Source: Pilatotrama ljubarskyi
Lineage: Eukaryota; Basidiomycota; Agaricomycetes; Polyporales; Polyporaceae
Direction of reading: 5' to 3'
Length of the DNA stretch: 64,000 nt
NCBI GenBank assembly: GCA_022385805.1
Contig: MU277675.1
Coordinates: 629,568 to 693,567 of the forward strand
The position numbers and the translations under genes are program-made. The notes beneath the pieces were generated by a model, which did not search any database, was not told the DNA's origin, and saw only the letters and a list, made by a program, of their open reading frames with translations. Positions 50,090 through 62,317 of this stretch are shown piece by piece; the stretch's first letter is position 1; each line of letters starts with the position of its first letter.

Positions 50090-51679
50090 CTACAAGATCC
50101 GTCCAGCTGAAGACTTGTAGCCGTCATCACAAGGCCGGTAAAGCGGCGGAGCTCGCCATCTTGATCTGGTACAGCAGTCAACCGCAAACTCGGCACGCTT
50201 CCGCCGACGTCCTCGGACCCTCGTCAAAGCACGCACCTTGTGCTCATCTTCCTTCGAAATCGGGCCTGAAGCGGCGCCGAGCTCCATATCGTTCGCGTCC
50301 GATTCATACTCCGAGCCGGGCGTGGACGCGTCGCCGAGCGTGCCAGGGACGGGGTGCACGAACTGGATGGGGTGGCGGGCCATGCTGAGCGTCGTCTGCT
50401 CCTTGCCCGACCCGGACATGCCGACGGACGAGCCGCGCACGGTCGTGATCCCGAGCCCGATGCGGATGATGATCATCGAGAAGACGAGGCCGACGATGGG
50501 CGAGATCTACGGACCGAGACGTCAGTTAGTGTGACCGATCCGCTACGATTGCCAGTGCGACGAGAGATGGTTTGTGTCACGCACTGCATCGAGCAAGACG
50601 TATTGGAACCATGAGCTGGACTTGTAGAGGATGAGGAGCGCGGTGAGCGTCGCGGAGTAGACGGCGCCGGACTCGAGGACGAGGAAGAGGATCGGCTGGT
50701 AGCTGCGGCTTGCAAAGTTGAGGATCGCGCGGTTCATGACCCAGATGCGGAACGCAACCAGTCCTACCGTAGTCGTGTGAGCCAGCGGGACGACGAAAAT
50801 TCGGAGGCAGGTGGGACGATCACTCACCGGTACAGATGATGTTGGTGGTGAGGGTGAGGGAGAAGAAGGCTAGAATCCAGTGCTGCAGCTCATCCACGAA
50901 TATCTCGGCCTGAGGAACGACTCGGGCAAAGGAGTACAGAATCCCGACACCAGAAGCTGCGGAAGAGCTCGACCTATATTGTTCATCAGAGTAGATGCGC
51001 TCACGTACCAGTGCTGCCAAGCAGCAGGATGAAGGGAAGCACGACGACCCGTACGTCGCCCCATACAAGGTAGCATCTGTACAACTAGCCGAACCATGTT
51101 CTAGTTAGCGGTTACTCCCATAACTAGGAAGGAGGATCGGCATGCGTACCACGACACTATCGCCAATGAGTGTCTGGGCGATATAGATTGTGCTGCCGAA
51201 TATCTGCGTGAACTCTGAGAGCTCGTTAAAGTACGCTGCAGGCCCTCCGGGTTCGTCACGGAATATCACAAAGGCTCGGATGATGCGGGTGTAGTTGACG
51301 CCAATGTGCTATTGAAGTAGGATTCGTGAGCTACGGGCAACCTCACGCAGCGAGACCGAGGGACTCACCATCGTAGCCATGACGAACATGACTACAGATA
51401 TCCAGACCATGGGGTCCCGCATTGGCTTATGAGAGCGGCGCTTGGAGAGCAGCACCCATATCGTTAGGATGAAGACGACAGAGTAGGCGCCTGGAAGGCC
51501 CACGCAGAAGAGGGAGTCAGCATACATAACTGTCCAAATGACGCCGTAAGCACCCCCACTGACCATACAACAAAGTCTGAATGAATATGGAGACAAGTTT
51601 GGCCTACGGCGTCAACGTCAGACAAGACAGCATTGAGAGCTCGTGCCGGGGGACTCACTTCATCCGGTGGGAAGGGCAT
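50090..51679 (-). CDS. Seven-transmembrane protein, paralogue B
   Basis: Eight exons (51659-51679, 51564-51603, 51369-51490, 51150-51308, 51009-51084, 50828-50956, 50585-50763, 50090-50506) give about 380 residues. Exons 1, 2, 3, 4 and 6 have exactly the lengths of those in paralogue A (21, 40, 122, 159 and 129 nt). The start is MPFPPDE. Matching blocks include SIFIQTLLYGAYSVVFIL, FGSTIYIAQTLIGDSVV, LYRCYLVW, ILLLGSTASGVGILYSF, HWILAFFSLTLTTNIIC and ESGAVYSATLTALLILY. Paralogue B keeps a longer hydrophilic tail with phosphorylatable and acidic residues (YESDANDMELGAAS). A GT donor near 50235 could shorten the tail, so its end is uncertain. Function unknown. Confidence 0.83.
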
Positions 51680-52388
51680 GCTGCCGGTTGGACCGGTTGA
51701 CGTAGGCGAGTTTCGGAGGCGACCAGGGCGGGTCGTATGGGCGGCCAGTATGCAGCAAGGGCATTATAAGGTAGGACGCTGTGGCTATCCCGGCTGTCAC
51801 TCGCAGAAGCAAGCAATGATGCATACCCAGGGCTCGACAGGCGCGAGTGTTCGCCGTGTCCATCGCTGGTTTGAACATGCATTACGCTCACGTCAGGCGG
51901 TGATTCTGCAGCAATAATGGGAAAGCGGGATGACCCCACCGGCAGGACAGCGACGTTCGCTGGCACGGGACAGACAGCACCGCCGGTGGGCACATCGTAG
52001 AGGCACAGCAGCTGCCGATATTACTTGGCGGTCGCTTTGCTCACGAGTAAGTCACCCTGTAAGCCATGTTTAGCCTAGGCATGCATAGAGCGAACAGGTG
52101 ACGCACTCAGTACTCGGACGCTACTGATAGCGAAATCCCAAACTCTCTTTCACGCTCCCGAGGCACTCGGCGGTTGAGTCAGTCCAGAGTTCAATGTACG
52201 TGCGCCCAGCTGGTTCAGGCGCACTTCCTCACCTCGTGCACTTCCCACTCGGGAGATGCCATGAGAACGCCGAAGGCTTCGCGACTGCGGCGCCACAAAG
52301 CCGTTGCACGTCGTTGCGCAAACTCTATTTGCGGCCAGCGTCAAGCAGCTTCTTTCGCTCCGTCCGCGCTCGCTTGTATCAATCCACC
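51680..52388. other. Intergenic region upstream of the aldo/keto reductase
   Basis: This holds the promoter of paralogue B at one end and that of the reductase at the other, since the genes are divergent. No gene or clear element was recognised. Confidence 0.45.
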
Positions 52389-53732
52389 ATGTCGCCCTCC
52401 CCGGTCCAGCATCTCGAGCTCAACAATGGCACCTCCATGCCCGCCGTTGGCATCGGGTCAGTTGCAGCCGCCGGGGAGTAGGATTGATAAGTTGACCTAC
52501 CTCGGGTAGATGTTGGATGGGCACCGTGGGCGAAGGAGACCATGTCACCGCCATGGTCAAGAACGCGCTTGACATCGGCTATCGTCATCTTGACACGGTG
52601 AACTTCGCTCGTGCTGATCCTGCGTGTCAGAGTCTGACTGGCGCGCGGGGCAACATTAGGCTGCGAACTACGGTGAGCCACATTCCGCAAGCGAGCATGA
52701 GAGACACTGACCTATTTGCGCCAGGGAACGAACGATCCGTCGGGAAGGCGCTCAAAGAGGCGGGGATCCCACGAGAGGAGATCTTCCTGACTACCAAGCT
52801 AGAGTCAGTTTCCTCATCTCCGCATGGGGTGAACGACTCATAAACGAACAACGTTCCAGTCAGAAGGACCACGGCCGAGTAGAGAGTGCGCTGGATACCA
52901 GTCTTGCAAAACTCGGCGTTGACTATGTGGACCTCTACCTCATGCATTGGCCCATGGCGTTCGATGAGACAGGTACGCAGCGAATCATCCCAAGAATGAC
53001 CCTGTTGATGATCCAACGGCACAGGTCGAACCTTGCAACCAGAAGAGCATCCGACTTTTGTTGAGACCTGGAACGACATGGAGAAGCTGCTCGCTCACGG
53101 TAAGCAGCGGTGGGATCGGCCGTCCTAGAACGTGCTGACACCGTGTCGACCCAGGGAAAGTGAGGGCTATTGGGGTATCGAACTTCAGCATCAAGACCCT
53201 GTCGGAGTTACTCCCGCAAGCGAACGTCGTTCCTGCCGTGAATCAGGTGGAACTTCACCCGTGTCTCCCCCAGCACGACTTGCTGGAATTTTGCAAGGAG
53301 AGGGGAATCCTGCTCACCGCGTACTCCCCTCTTGGCAAGCACAAGTTCGCTGATAACCCGACCATCGTGAACATCACAAAGGCGCACGGTCCGGCAGTGA
53401 CAGCGGCACAGGTTCTTCTGAGCTGGGGTGCACAGCGCGGGACCGCAGTGGTACCAAAAACGCTAAACCCGTCCCGGATGAAGGAGAACCTCGCGGTACG
53501 TAACAACCTCGGCCTGAGGAGATTCACGCACAGTTGCATTTATCAGAGAACCACCCCACAGCTCGTACAGTTGAGCAAAGAAGAGATGGACGCACTAGAT
53601 CGGTTGCATACGAAGCCCGGGATGCACAGGAGCGTGTGCGGCTTCCATTCGTCAGAGCTCGGGGGGTCCTGCTTTGGGTGGACGTATGACCAACTAGGAT
53701 GGCAGATGACCGTGGGCGGCGTGCATCTATAG
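52389..53732 (+). CDS. Aldo/keto reductase, glycerol-dehydrogenase (GCY1) type
   Basis: Eight exons (52389-52456, 52510-52597, 52660-52672, 52725-52803, 52860-52972, 53025-53099, 53155-53495, 53571-53732) give 312 residues. The catalytic tetrad is complete: Asp in IGYRHLDTAANYGNE, Tyr in the same stretch, Lys in FLTTKL, and His in YLMHWP. The barrel blocks IGVSNFSIKTL and VVPAVNQVELHPCLPQ are present, as is the NADPH-binding VVPKTLNPSRM. The ending FGWTYDQLGW is typical of fungal glycerol 2-dehydrogenase-like enzymes. The catalytic Tyr is encoded in a 13-nt exon that is easily missed. By family it reduces aldehydes or ketones with NADPH in the cytosol. The physiological substrate is not certain. 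Confidence 0.92.
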
Positions 53733-53783
53733 CAAAGGCTTCTTTTTCTTATCGTCGGCGATCTGAGTTCGATGTGAATGTGA

Positions 53784-53790
53784 TATATAA
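53784..53790 (+). promoter_or_regulatory. TATA-like element of the IGPS gene
   Basis: TATATAA lies 92 bases before the IGPS start codon, in the 143-base gap after the reductase stop. The short gap means the two genes are closely packed on the same strand but have separate promoters. Confidence 0.45.
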
Positions 53791-53875
53791 CTCGCCTGCT
53801 CGGAGTAGCAGAGCACGAGCCTCCTGTAGTCCTCTTACACCGCCTCTGCTCTGTCGTCAGCGCACTGCTTGAGAG

Positions 53876-54733
53876 ATGTCGACAGCCAAGCCACCTACCA
53901 TCCTCGAAAAAATCTACGCCCAGCGACAGAAGGACGTAGAAGTCGCCAAGGCGACTCCAGGGACGCGCCCCGAGGAACTCGATGTCTACCTAGAGATGGG
54001 CCTCGCGCCCCCTCTCGTGCCCTTCCTAGATCGCCTCAAGCGCAACCCATCGACCGCGACGGCGCACCCCTCGCTCAGCCTCATGGCCGAAATCAAGCGC
54101 GCGTCCCCGTCCAAAGGCGACATCGCGCCCTTCGTAAACCCCGCCCGGCAGGCGCTGCTCTACGCGCAGTCTGGCGCGTCCGTCATCTCGGTGCTCACGG
54201 AGCCGACGTGGTTCAAGGGCAGTCTGCTCGACATGCGCCTCGCGCGCGCGGCGGTCGACGGCGTGCCGGACCGCCCGGCCATCCTCCGGAAGGAGTTCAT
54301 CTTCTGCGAGTACCAGATCGCGGAGGCGCGGCTGTGGGGCGCAGACACGGTGCTGCTCATCGTCGCGATGCTCACGCAGGAGCAGCTCCCGCGGCTCTAC
54401 GCGTACGCGGTGCGGCTCGGCATGGAGCCGGTCGTGGAGGTGAACAACGCGACGGAGATGGCGCGCGCGCTGGAGATCGGCGCGAAGGTCGTCGGGGTGA
54501 ACAACCGGAACTTGCACGACTTTAGCGTGGACTTGGGCACGACGAGCGCGTTGGTGGACATGGTGCGCGAGCGGGACGTCGTACTGTGCGCGCTGAGCGG
54601 GATTAGCGGGCCGCAGGACGTGGAGGCGTACCAGGGGCAAGGCGTGAACGCGGTGCTGGTCGGGGAGAGCTTGATGCGCGCGACGGATACGAAGGGGTTT
54701 ATAAAGCAGCTGTTGGCGTGGCCAGATGCGTAG
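53876..54733 (+). CDS. Stand-alone indole-3-glycerol-phosphate synthase
   Basis: A single intronless exon encodes 285 residues, the size of a one-domain IGPS. The active-site set is complete: Glu/Lys in [14 protein letters not shown], Lys in ILRKEFIF, Glu in PVVEVNN, Asn in [11 protein letters not shown], Ser in LCALSGI, and the phosphate-binding [10 protein letters not shown]. By family it closes the indole ring from carboxyphenylamino-deoxyribulose phosphate in tryptophan biosynthesis. Most fungi carry this activity as the middle domain of a trifunctional glutamine amidotransferase-IGPS-PRAI protein. Here no amidotransferase precedes it and no PRA isomerase follows. It could be an additional paralogue or the product of gene fission. 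GC-rich third positions are like the neighbours, so recent transfer is not obvious. Confidence 0.94.
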   Translation: MSTAKPPTILEKIYAQRQKDVEVAKATPGTRPEELDVYLEMGLAPPLVPFLDRLKRNPSTATAHPSLSLMAEIKRASPSKGDIAPFVNPARQALLYAQSGASVISVLTEPTWFKGSLLDMRLARAAVDGVPDRPAILRKEFIFCEYQIAEARLWGADTVLLIVAMLTQEQLPRLYAYAVRLGMEPVVEVNNATEMARALEIGAKVVGVNNRNLHDFSVDLGTTSALVDMVRERDVVLCALSGISGPQDVEAYQGQGVNAVLVGESLMRATDTKGFIKQLLAWPDA

Positions 54734-57700
54734 AGACGTTCACGAATGTACGTCCGCGAACGTGAGCGCCCGCTTGCGAAGGAGTCTCTGCATCCACATG
54801 TCAACGAGTTGACCATAGTCTAGAGAGCACCGCGAGGAAGAGGGAGGGCTGAGGTGGTCAGGCGAGCACTCCCGGGCTCCTTATAGGTGTGGGCGAGCAT
54901 TTCGACGTTTAGAGCACGTCTGCTATATTGCTGCCCCTCAGGCCTGCCTCAGGCCTTGTAGCCAGTTCGACGCGCTCCCGTAGCGCCCCGATGATGAGCC
55001 AAAGAACTCGCCCTCGTTTGCTGTGTTCCGCTGCAATTGTGCTGAACGACAATCACCGACGGGGCCTCCCTGCGAGTGAAGCTACTTAGGGTATTCATGA
55101 GCTCGAGCTGTTACAACCATACCTGTCACTCATTCACCAAGGCTGCACGCTAGGGCGGTGGTTCGTACTAGCGCGTGTGCCCGGTAACCTCGGAGGACCG
55201 AGGGACCAAGCCCGCGCCATCGAGTGAACTGCCGAGGTAGCTCCAAGTGAACTGGGGCTCTGGCGGTGCGAGCTCGAGGATTCGCAGCAAAGACGATTGG
55301 GAACGTACGCATAGCGCGTCGGTAGCTCGAGCGTTCATAATCACCATGCAGACCTTGAATCCAGACACAGTATCAGTATTAGTATTATGAGTGCTGCTCC
55401 AACGCGAGAACGTGGTGTACTCACGCATCTGAAGCCCTAGCGCTATCCGAGCCTGAGTCTTCTCCGCCTACTAGCCATTCCGGTGGTCCATCACTGCTGT
55501 ACTGTATGCCAATTCCCCGAGTCCCCTGGTCTGTGGAGGTCCCTCAGTAGGTACTCCGATCGATAGGCACAGCGCTGTGGTCTAACAAGGTACGTACCCG
55601 GCTATGTACAGGCTAGGTCTCGAAAACCTTCCTTGCAGCCCCAAGGGGGACACCTATCCTGCAACGTTCCATGAGATGATCGCCGTATCATACATAGTTG
55701 AGTACTATACCATCTGCAAAGGTACTGCCGCGCCGCCCGACGGGATGGGTGCAATTGAAGAAGCGCCAGTCCGCATGCATTCTACCTCAAAACATGCCAC
55801 AGGTCCCTGTGCCTGTGCACGTATGATAGTACGAGGTGTACCTCGTAGAGTCGTACTAGTAGAGGACTCGTGAGTCCGAGCGCGATGGGTCTATCCGTTC
55901 GTTGGCCCGGACACCACGGTGCACATCATGCCGACTCTCCGACGCGGTCGAGCCCTCCGTGGCTCTACTTACGTAGCGATTCTCTCAGCCTTGCAACCGG
56001 ATCGGCGAAGAACCAATCCCTATACTACGCACGGCTCTAAACTCCGAGGCATTCCTGTACGTACATGTAGCGCTGGGCAGAGGCTCCGCCAAGGCGACGG
56101 GGAAATGAACGGGAGCACATGCTGCGTGCCCACGCTAGCGGCTCGCAGTGCGCACGGTGACGATGCACGTCCGCGCGTCCGTGCACAGCTCCGTGCACTC
56201 GCAGGCGGCCCGCGTGGTCTTTACGGAACGTTGATCGAGGGGAGACGGACATGCACGGGACCGGGATCATCGTGGATCGGCTGCAGTTGAGCATAGCTAG
56301 GATGATGATTATTATGAGACGCGGCACCGGTACCGATCGCGGAGCACGGACGTGCAAGGTACGACGCATGATGGTTCCGTACGGACGAATTCGGGCAGAG
56401 CCATGGCGTGTGGGTACGCGTTCCTCCAGGACCACAGGGCGCGAACGACGAGACAGGAAGCCACAGCGAGATATGATCACAGCCTGATGAGTACTGAGTG
56501 CCGGTGAACGGGACCCGGATACATGCGGTCGCAACTGGCTGCAAACGCCCGGACTGGGCATGGTGGACATGGGAAGGGGATGTGAGAAACGGGCGTGGTT
56601 CTTCGTTGTCCGTTGAGCGTGGATATGAGCTTCGCGGATGTGACGGCAGATGTGCGTGAGCTCAGGTTGGGAAGGCGAGCGGTAGAAGGATACGCAAAAC
56701 AGTTGGACCAGTGGTATGAGATGGTTCGTCTGATGACGATAGACGACAACCAGTCATAGAATAGGTGGTACGATACAGCTGCGAGGGGTGTCAGAGTTGG
56801 ACAGGAAGAGGGTCGGTTGCTCTGGGACGACGGCAAGCACCCAGCGACGCAGCCAAGTATAAACATCACAAGAACGGGCGTCCGGCAGGGACCGTCAAGG
56901 ATTGCAGCAAGTCTGCAAGACACTCGAAGACGGCCAGCGGCACGCGTGGTAGCAGACGCTACGCGCATAAGTACGGTAGGCGAAGGTGTCAGGAAACATC
57001 AACGGCAGATGGGCATTGGTGCGGCAGGAGCTCGGAGCAGTCGGCGAATCAGTCGTCCGCGTCTTGGCTGTTGATGGTTGCGCGCGGTCGTGTGGGCGGT
57101 GGGCTCACAGACAGACTCCCGAGAGACGCAGGAGTTGCAAGAGAGCAAAAGCGTTGAGTAGCAGCAAGGCTGAGAGGACTGACGTCGAAGCCGGGAAATC
57201 ACGAGAGGAGGGCGAGCGTGACGCGAGAGCAGTGCGGTGGGTGGAGCAGAGCGGCGAGGGCGTGCCTGTGCCTCGTCCCGGAGGACCGGACGGTCTGGAC
57301 CCTCTGTGTGCGGAGGAGATGGGCCGTGCGCTGGGATAATGAAGTCAGGCGTTTCCGACGCCGAAGCCGAGGGCGAGGAGGAGGGCGCTGGAAGCGGAGA
57401 CAAGGAGGACGACGAGCCCAGAAGTTGGAAGAAGGTCATCGATAGGGCGGGTGCACACCGGCCACGGCAGGCTTCGGGGCCTCCTCTCGGCATGCGCGTG
57501 CGTCGCCGGACACGGGCGCTCTGGCGGTATGTTGGATGTGTACGTGGAGGGCGTGCAAGAGATGTGTCGGAGACAGAGAGAAATAGAGAACTGCCTGAGC
57601 GGAAAGAGGGGGCGGGCGGGGGAAGGCGTTGATGGGAGGGGGCAGAAAACTCCCAGGCTGGGGATTTCTGGTGATGTCGCCGTCTCTCCACCAGACGAGT

Positions 57701-57961
57701 GCAGGCCGAGCGTCCACAGCCAATTGCGTCCGCCAGCGCCCACCGCCTCCGCTCTCGCCTTCCTTCGCCTTTGCCTCTCTCTCCCAGCCTGGCCTCTCTC
57801 CCTCCTTCCCCTTCCCCTTCCTCCTCCTCGTCCTAGTCCCCTCCCGAGGGCGCAGCTCTCCTGCCCCCCCACGCCTGGATAATGCCAGTTTGCTCCCCCA
57901 GTCCACACACACGCCCACGCCTCTCCCCCGCCGCGTCGCTCCGCCAAACAGCTCCTGGCCT
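54734..57961. other. 3.2-kb stretch without a recognised gene
   Basis: Short open frames occur on both strands but none matches a family. There is no tRNA fold, transposase or terminal repeat that I can see. From about 57700 to 57950 the plus strand is strongly C/T-rich, the usual appearance of a basidiomycete core promoter, and belongs to the following membrane-protein gene. Confidence 0.4.
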
Positions 57962-59641
57962 ATGTCCTCCTCCTTCCGCAACTATGCCCCGCCCTCCCCC
58001 GCCCGCACAGCGCCGCCTGTCGCTCCACAACCGTCCCTGAAGCGCAGGCGGCCTCGCGACCCTTCAACTTCTCGCGAGGCGAGGGACACAAGCATCGCCG
58101 ACCAGCCCCAGATTTGTACGTTACAACTTTTTTCCTCCTCTCAATCTCCGTAGATCTCAACCCTCGCTCCCTCCTTTTCCTGCTCTCCGCCCGCCCCCTC
58201 TCGCTGTGTGCGATGCCTGTCGTCAATCGCCTGTCCTGGCGTGTTCGTCGTCGGTCTTCGCGACATCAACTGCAATAGCCGCCGCCATGGATAGGTGCTT
58301 CAACTCACCCAACAACGTCATCTCATGTTGGCCCGAGTCCGGTACCACCGTCGCACAGCACGAGTTCGCTTCCTTTGTCTGTACGTCCTCTTCTCTTTTC
58401 GTTTTTTCAGCTCTTCCCGGCCGACACGGAGCCGTCGCTCGTGAACAGGGAACAGCAGGTTACCCCAGTGGGCCCAGACGGAGCTCGTCAACATCTATCT
58501 CTTCCAAGCCGATACCGGCGAGCAAGTCGTCAACTACACGAACGTCCCCAATCCCGTCTTCGAAGCGGGCCTCAAGCATGTGCAGGTCAACGACAGCTGG
58601 TGGGGCTCCCGAGGCGACCAGTGGAATGGGCAGAACATCTCGTTTCCTTTTTATTTCGTCATCACCCGAAACGACCATCCGCTAGACAATAGTGCAATAC
58701 CCCAGTCGACTTTTACCGCCGTCCGTGAGTGTCACCGTGCCTGTCAGTGCTAAGCGCACACCGCTGACGGTCGTACGTTGCGCCTAGAAACAACATTCGC
58801 CGACTCAATACTGGCGTCCATGTCCTCATCATCAGCGGCAGCGTCTAGATCATCAGTCTCCGCATCCCTCTCGTCCGCATCCGCCTCCTCAGCGTCTGTG
58901 CTCTCCGCCTCGCGCGCCTCCGGATCCACTGTCACCCCAACGCCAGCCTCAACGAACAGCGACGGCACGCCCGCGACCGGGTCCGTGCAGGGCGCGAGCG
59001 GCGGCACCTCCTTCCCGCACTGGGCGATCGCGGTGATCGTCGTGCTCGGCTTCCTCGCGCTCGTCGCGTCCGGCATCCTCGCGTTTTACATCATGCGCCG
59101 CCTCCGGCAGCGCCGTGACGCGATGCTCTCGCACCGCAACTCGATGGGCTCCTCCACACCGATGATGTCTAACGCCGACCGCGGCGGCCCGCAGTCGCCC
59201 ACGCTCGGCGGCACTTTTGGCACGGGCACGGGCGCGGGCATGGGCATGGGCGCAGGCGCGGGGCTGGGGTATGGCGCCGCGGCGTACGGCGCGCGGCCGG
59301 CGAGCCCGGGGGAGGGACACGACGGCGCGTCGATGATGAGCCGTGCGAGCGACGCGGGACCGTTCTCGGGCGCGGACGCGGCGATCATGGCGAATGCCTT
59401 TAGGCAGGCGCTGCGGAAGCCGGACTTTGCGGACAGGCCGGTCGAGGAGGGCGAGAGCCCCGATGACCCGCCTGGGCCGCCGGGGGCGGGGGCGGGGCCG
59501 GGACATTCGCATTTGATCAACCAGGAGCTGGCGGAGGAGGGGAGGGATATCAGGAGCGTGAGCTCGTCGAGGGGCGTCAAGGTCGAGACGCTGAGCGGGG
59601 ACGATACGGATACGGCGACGGTGCAGGACCACCAGCACTAG
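57962..59641 (+). CDS. Single-pass membrane protein with Ser-rich stalk and Gly-rich cytoplasmic region
   Basis: The solid part has three exons (58279-58380, 58449-58724, 58788-59641). It starts with an extracellular domain containing CFNSPNNVISCWPESGTTV, IYLFQADTGEQVVNYTNV and VNDSWWGSRGDQWNGQNISF. A Ser/Ala-rich stalk comes next, then a transmembrane helix (WAIAVIVVLGFLALVASGIL) and a basic stop (MRRLRQRRD). The cytoplasmic tail contains a Gly repeat (GTGTGAGMGMGAGAGLGYG). This resembles basidiomycete conserved membrane proteins and, loosely, Mid2/SKG6-type sensors. The N-terminus is uncertain. Exons 57962-58115 and 58154-58240 stay in phase and supply a hydrophobic segment (SLLFLLSARPLSLCAM), giving 490 residues. 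That model needs a 38-nt intron and lacks a normal signal peptide. Confidence 0.72.
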
Positions 59642-62317
59642 CCTCGTCCTGTGCCGTGTCCGGGACGGCGTTCGCGCGCCGTCTGTGCCTTCGTCCGTTC
59701 ACCCGTGCCGTCTTGGTTTGCGTTTCGCTGTGTGGTCGCCGATGTCTCCTCCCTGTTCACATTTGCGTTCGCTCTTCTCGTCCAATCCTGTGGGTTCGTG
59801 TGGTGCGCGAGTGGGTCGGTCGGACCGACGCGCCTGCCTCACTTGTGCCTAATTACTACTACATGCGTCTTTGTGCCTTTTCGCGCTCCCCCTCCGCCCA
59901 TTACCTCCTTCCGTTCCCACTCCCAGTCCTTACCGCTGTCCCGTTCCTCCCGATCCTCCCCTGCTCCCCCTGCCATTTCCTCCTCCCTCCCTCATCTTCC
60001 GTCTCCGTCTACTACCCCCTTCGGCCCGACCTGTCCTGTCCTACCCGCTTACCCTTACCCTCGCCCTTCCGCTGGCCATTATACTTTATTTTACCACCTG
60101 GACTATTAATAGCGACAAAGCGAATCGAGTAGCATTACCTCTCTACCACCCACCACCACCTCCCGCTTGCAACTCATCCTTTGGTGCTATGGACTCTTTC
60201 TTTCGAAATTCCTATGCATATGACAGTGAGGCGTAGTGGCCCGTCCTTGTCTTCCGCCCTGCATACATACATACCACCCGCCCCCATCCTGATCCTGACG
60301 CCGTCCCTTGCACGTACGCCGCACAACACTTCGCATTCTTGGAACCCCATCATCCCGATTCGAAATCCATCCCGCCTTCCTCACCCTCCTCCTCCGCAGC
60401 AGCTCCCCTGTCTTCGAATTGTCGCCGGCACCTTGCAGCTATCAATCCAACTTGGGCCCGTGCGCCCGTCCCGCTCTTTATATCCCGCACGCTCCGAATC
60501 CCGCCCGCACACCCGCACGGCTCGCATTGAGTCCGACCTCTGTATGTTGGCGACTGGTAAAACAGGACTACTGAATGGCATCGGAGGCACTGTACGTCTG
60601 CTCCCGGATCAATGCTGCCGTGGCACCCCGATCCTCATGCTTTTTTTGCTGCAGACCAATAGCCTTCTGCTAGACTATACTGTATTGTGGCAGATCCCAC
60701 CGAGGCCTGTGGAACCTTCGAGCCCATGCCCCAGTCCGAGTCCTAGTCCATAGGCAGCATGAGTAAGTTCTACCCATTATATCGTCACTCCTGCTCGGGG
60801 GGCGGTCTATATCCCATACGGTGCGCTGATCACCTGAATCCGCAGCCGTACGTGGAACGCAGGCGCAGGCGCATCCCGAGGCGTCGCTCTGCAATGCCTC
60901 GGAGGCTGCAGCTGGATCGAACGGCGTTCACCTGTGTCTGGTCTATTCCCGGCCGGCCGCGGGCACGGCGGCGCGTCCCGTATACTTATTCTTTCATCCT
61001 CTGTCGTCTCTCCTCCCCTCCCGTTCCGTGCCACCCTCCGTCCGCCGTCCTCGTGTGTGTATACTACTACCCTCACCACCCCGCCTCCCCTGCTGCTGCC
61101 GTGCGACGCGCGGCGTGCGTCGCCCACCTCTCTCGTCTTCTTATATGCATATACCATCTCATCCTCCGTCCTCGGTCCTCGCGCTCGCCCGCCTTCGATT
61201 TCTCTGCACATTGGCACATGGGGTCTCCCAACTCGCTGTCCAGCGTGGCTCGGCGTCAGACGCTCCTTCCGGCTTCGTTCTCTCGCGCACCTCTTTTTTT
61301 CATGCTTTGTTTTCTCCCGTCTGTCGCGGTGTTTCAAGTTGTCGATGGTCGATGTTTACGCTACGCGTACAAAGGCATACAGGCACGAGCATGCCCCGCA
61401 GCAACGGTGCGTCACGCGTGGATGCGTGGTACCACTGCTACCGGTGGGTAAGTACACTCATGTATGTCTCGGGTATCTGGTAAGGATATGCGACTTCACA
61501 AAGCTTTCTGCCAGTGCACCGGGCGATTGCGAGCTCACGACGCGAGAGACGTCCCGTTGAACGGGTACAGGGCGGCCCATGCGCTCGTGCTCGAGGTACA
61601 CCGTGCAGATGCCTGTGCGAACGGTCGACGTCCATGAACACCTGGCAGGGATGGCCTGATCTGCTCGCTTTGGCAGAGGTGCTGTGCAGTGCCGCTGCGC
61701 ACGGACGCGTGCAAGTTCGGATTCCTGGGGTTCTTACATACCGTAACTGCGTTCAGTTCGAGGGAGAACCTCGGAGCGTGAGGATCCGCTGAGGTCAGCC
61801 AAATGAACCCGTCGTAGACGGTCCGGAAGGCACACCGTCGATGAGTAAGGCCCCGCTGACCCGCTGAGAAGGCCCTTGCTCGGATGGATACGGGAGGATG
61901 GCACGCCGGGTGCCGACCGTACGCGCGAAAATGAATCTGTACAAAAGCATAGTCGAACAGCAGCACCGACAGCCTAAGCATACTATCCGACGGTGTGTGG
62001 GCGGGAGCAGCAGTACATGAGGAGGAAGCGAGTAAGAGTATTAAGGTGGTGGTGAAAGCAGGAAGGAACGTGCGTGGTATAGTATACAATGCCCCCCGTC
62101 GCGTCTCTCCCCGTCTATTGGTTGTGGATGGATGCACTGGAACCGGAGCTTGGAGCGTTCGTGCTAGGCGGAAAGCAGCTTGAAAGCGTGGGGTCGCGTC
62201 GATGGCAAACGGTAGCTGCTAGCTGGTGGTCGAAGAGCCGATGATGCTAGAGTGAAGTATGCAATGTCCGACAATCCCTTCGGAAAACCGCCCCCGCCAT
62301 CACAACACGGGCGAGTG
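59642..62317. other. 2.7-kb stretch without a supported gene
   Basis: The first 300 bases are the 3' region of the membrane-protein gene. From about 59870 to 60110 the plus strand is again C/T-rich like a core promoter. A short frame starting at the ATG at 60189 (MDSFFRNSYAYD, followed by a GTGAGG donor) could be a first exon, but I could not trace a continuation. The remainder shows only short frames. Confidence 0.4.

Noticed and set aside
52389..54733. A tryptophan or glycerol metabolic operon-like pair (reductase plus IGPS)
   Set aside because: Each gene has its own promoter region and the activities are not known to act in one pathway. Adjacency alone is weak evidence.
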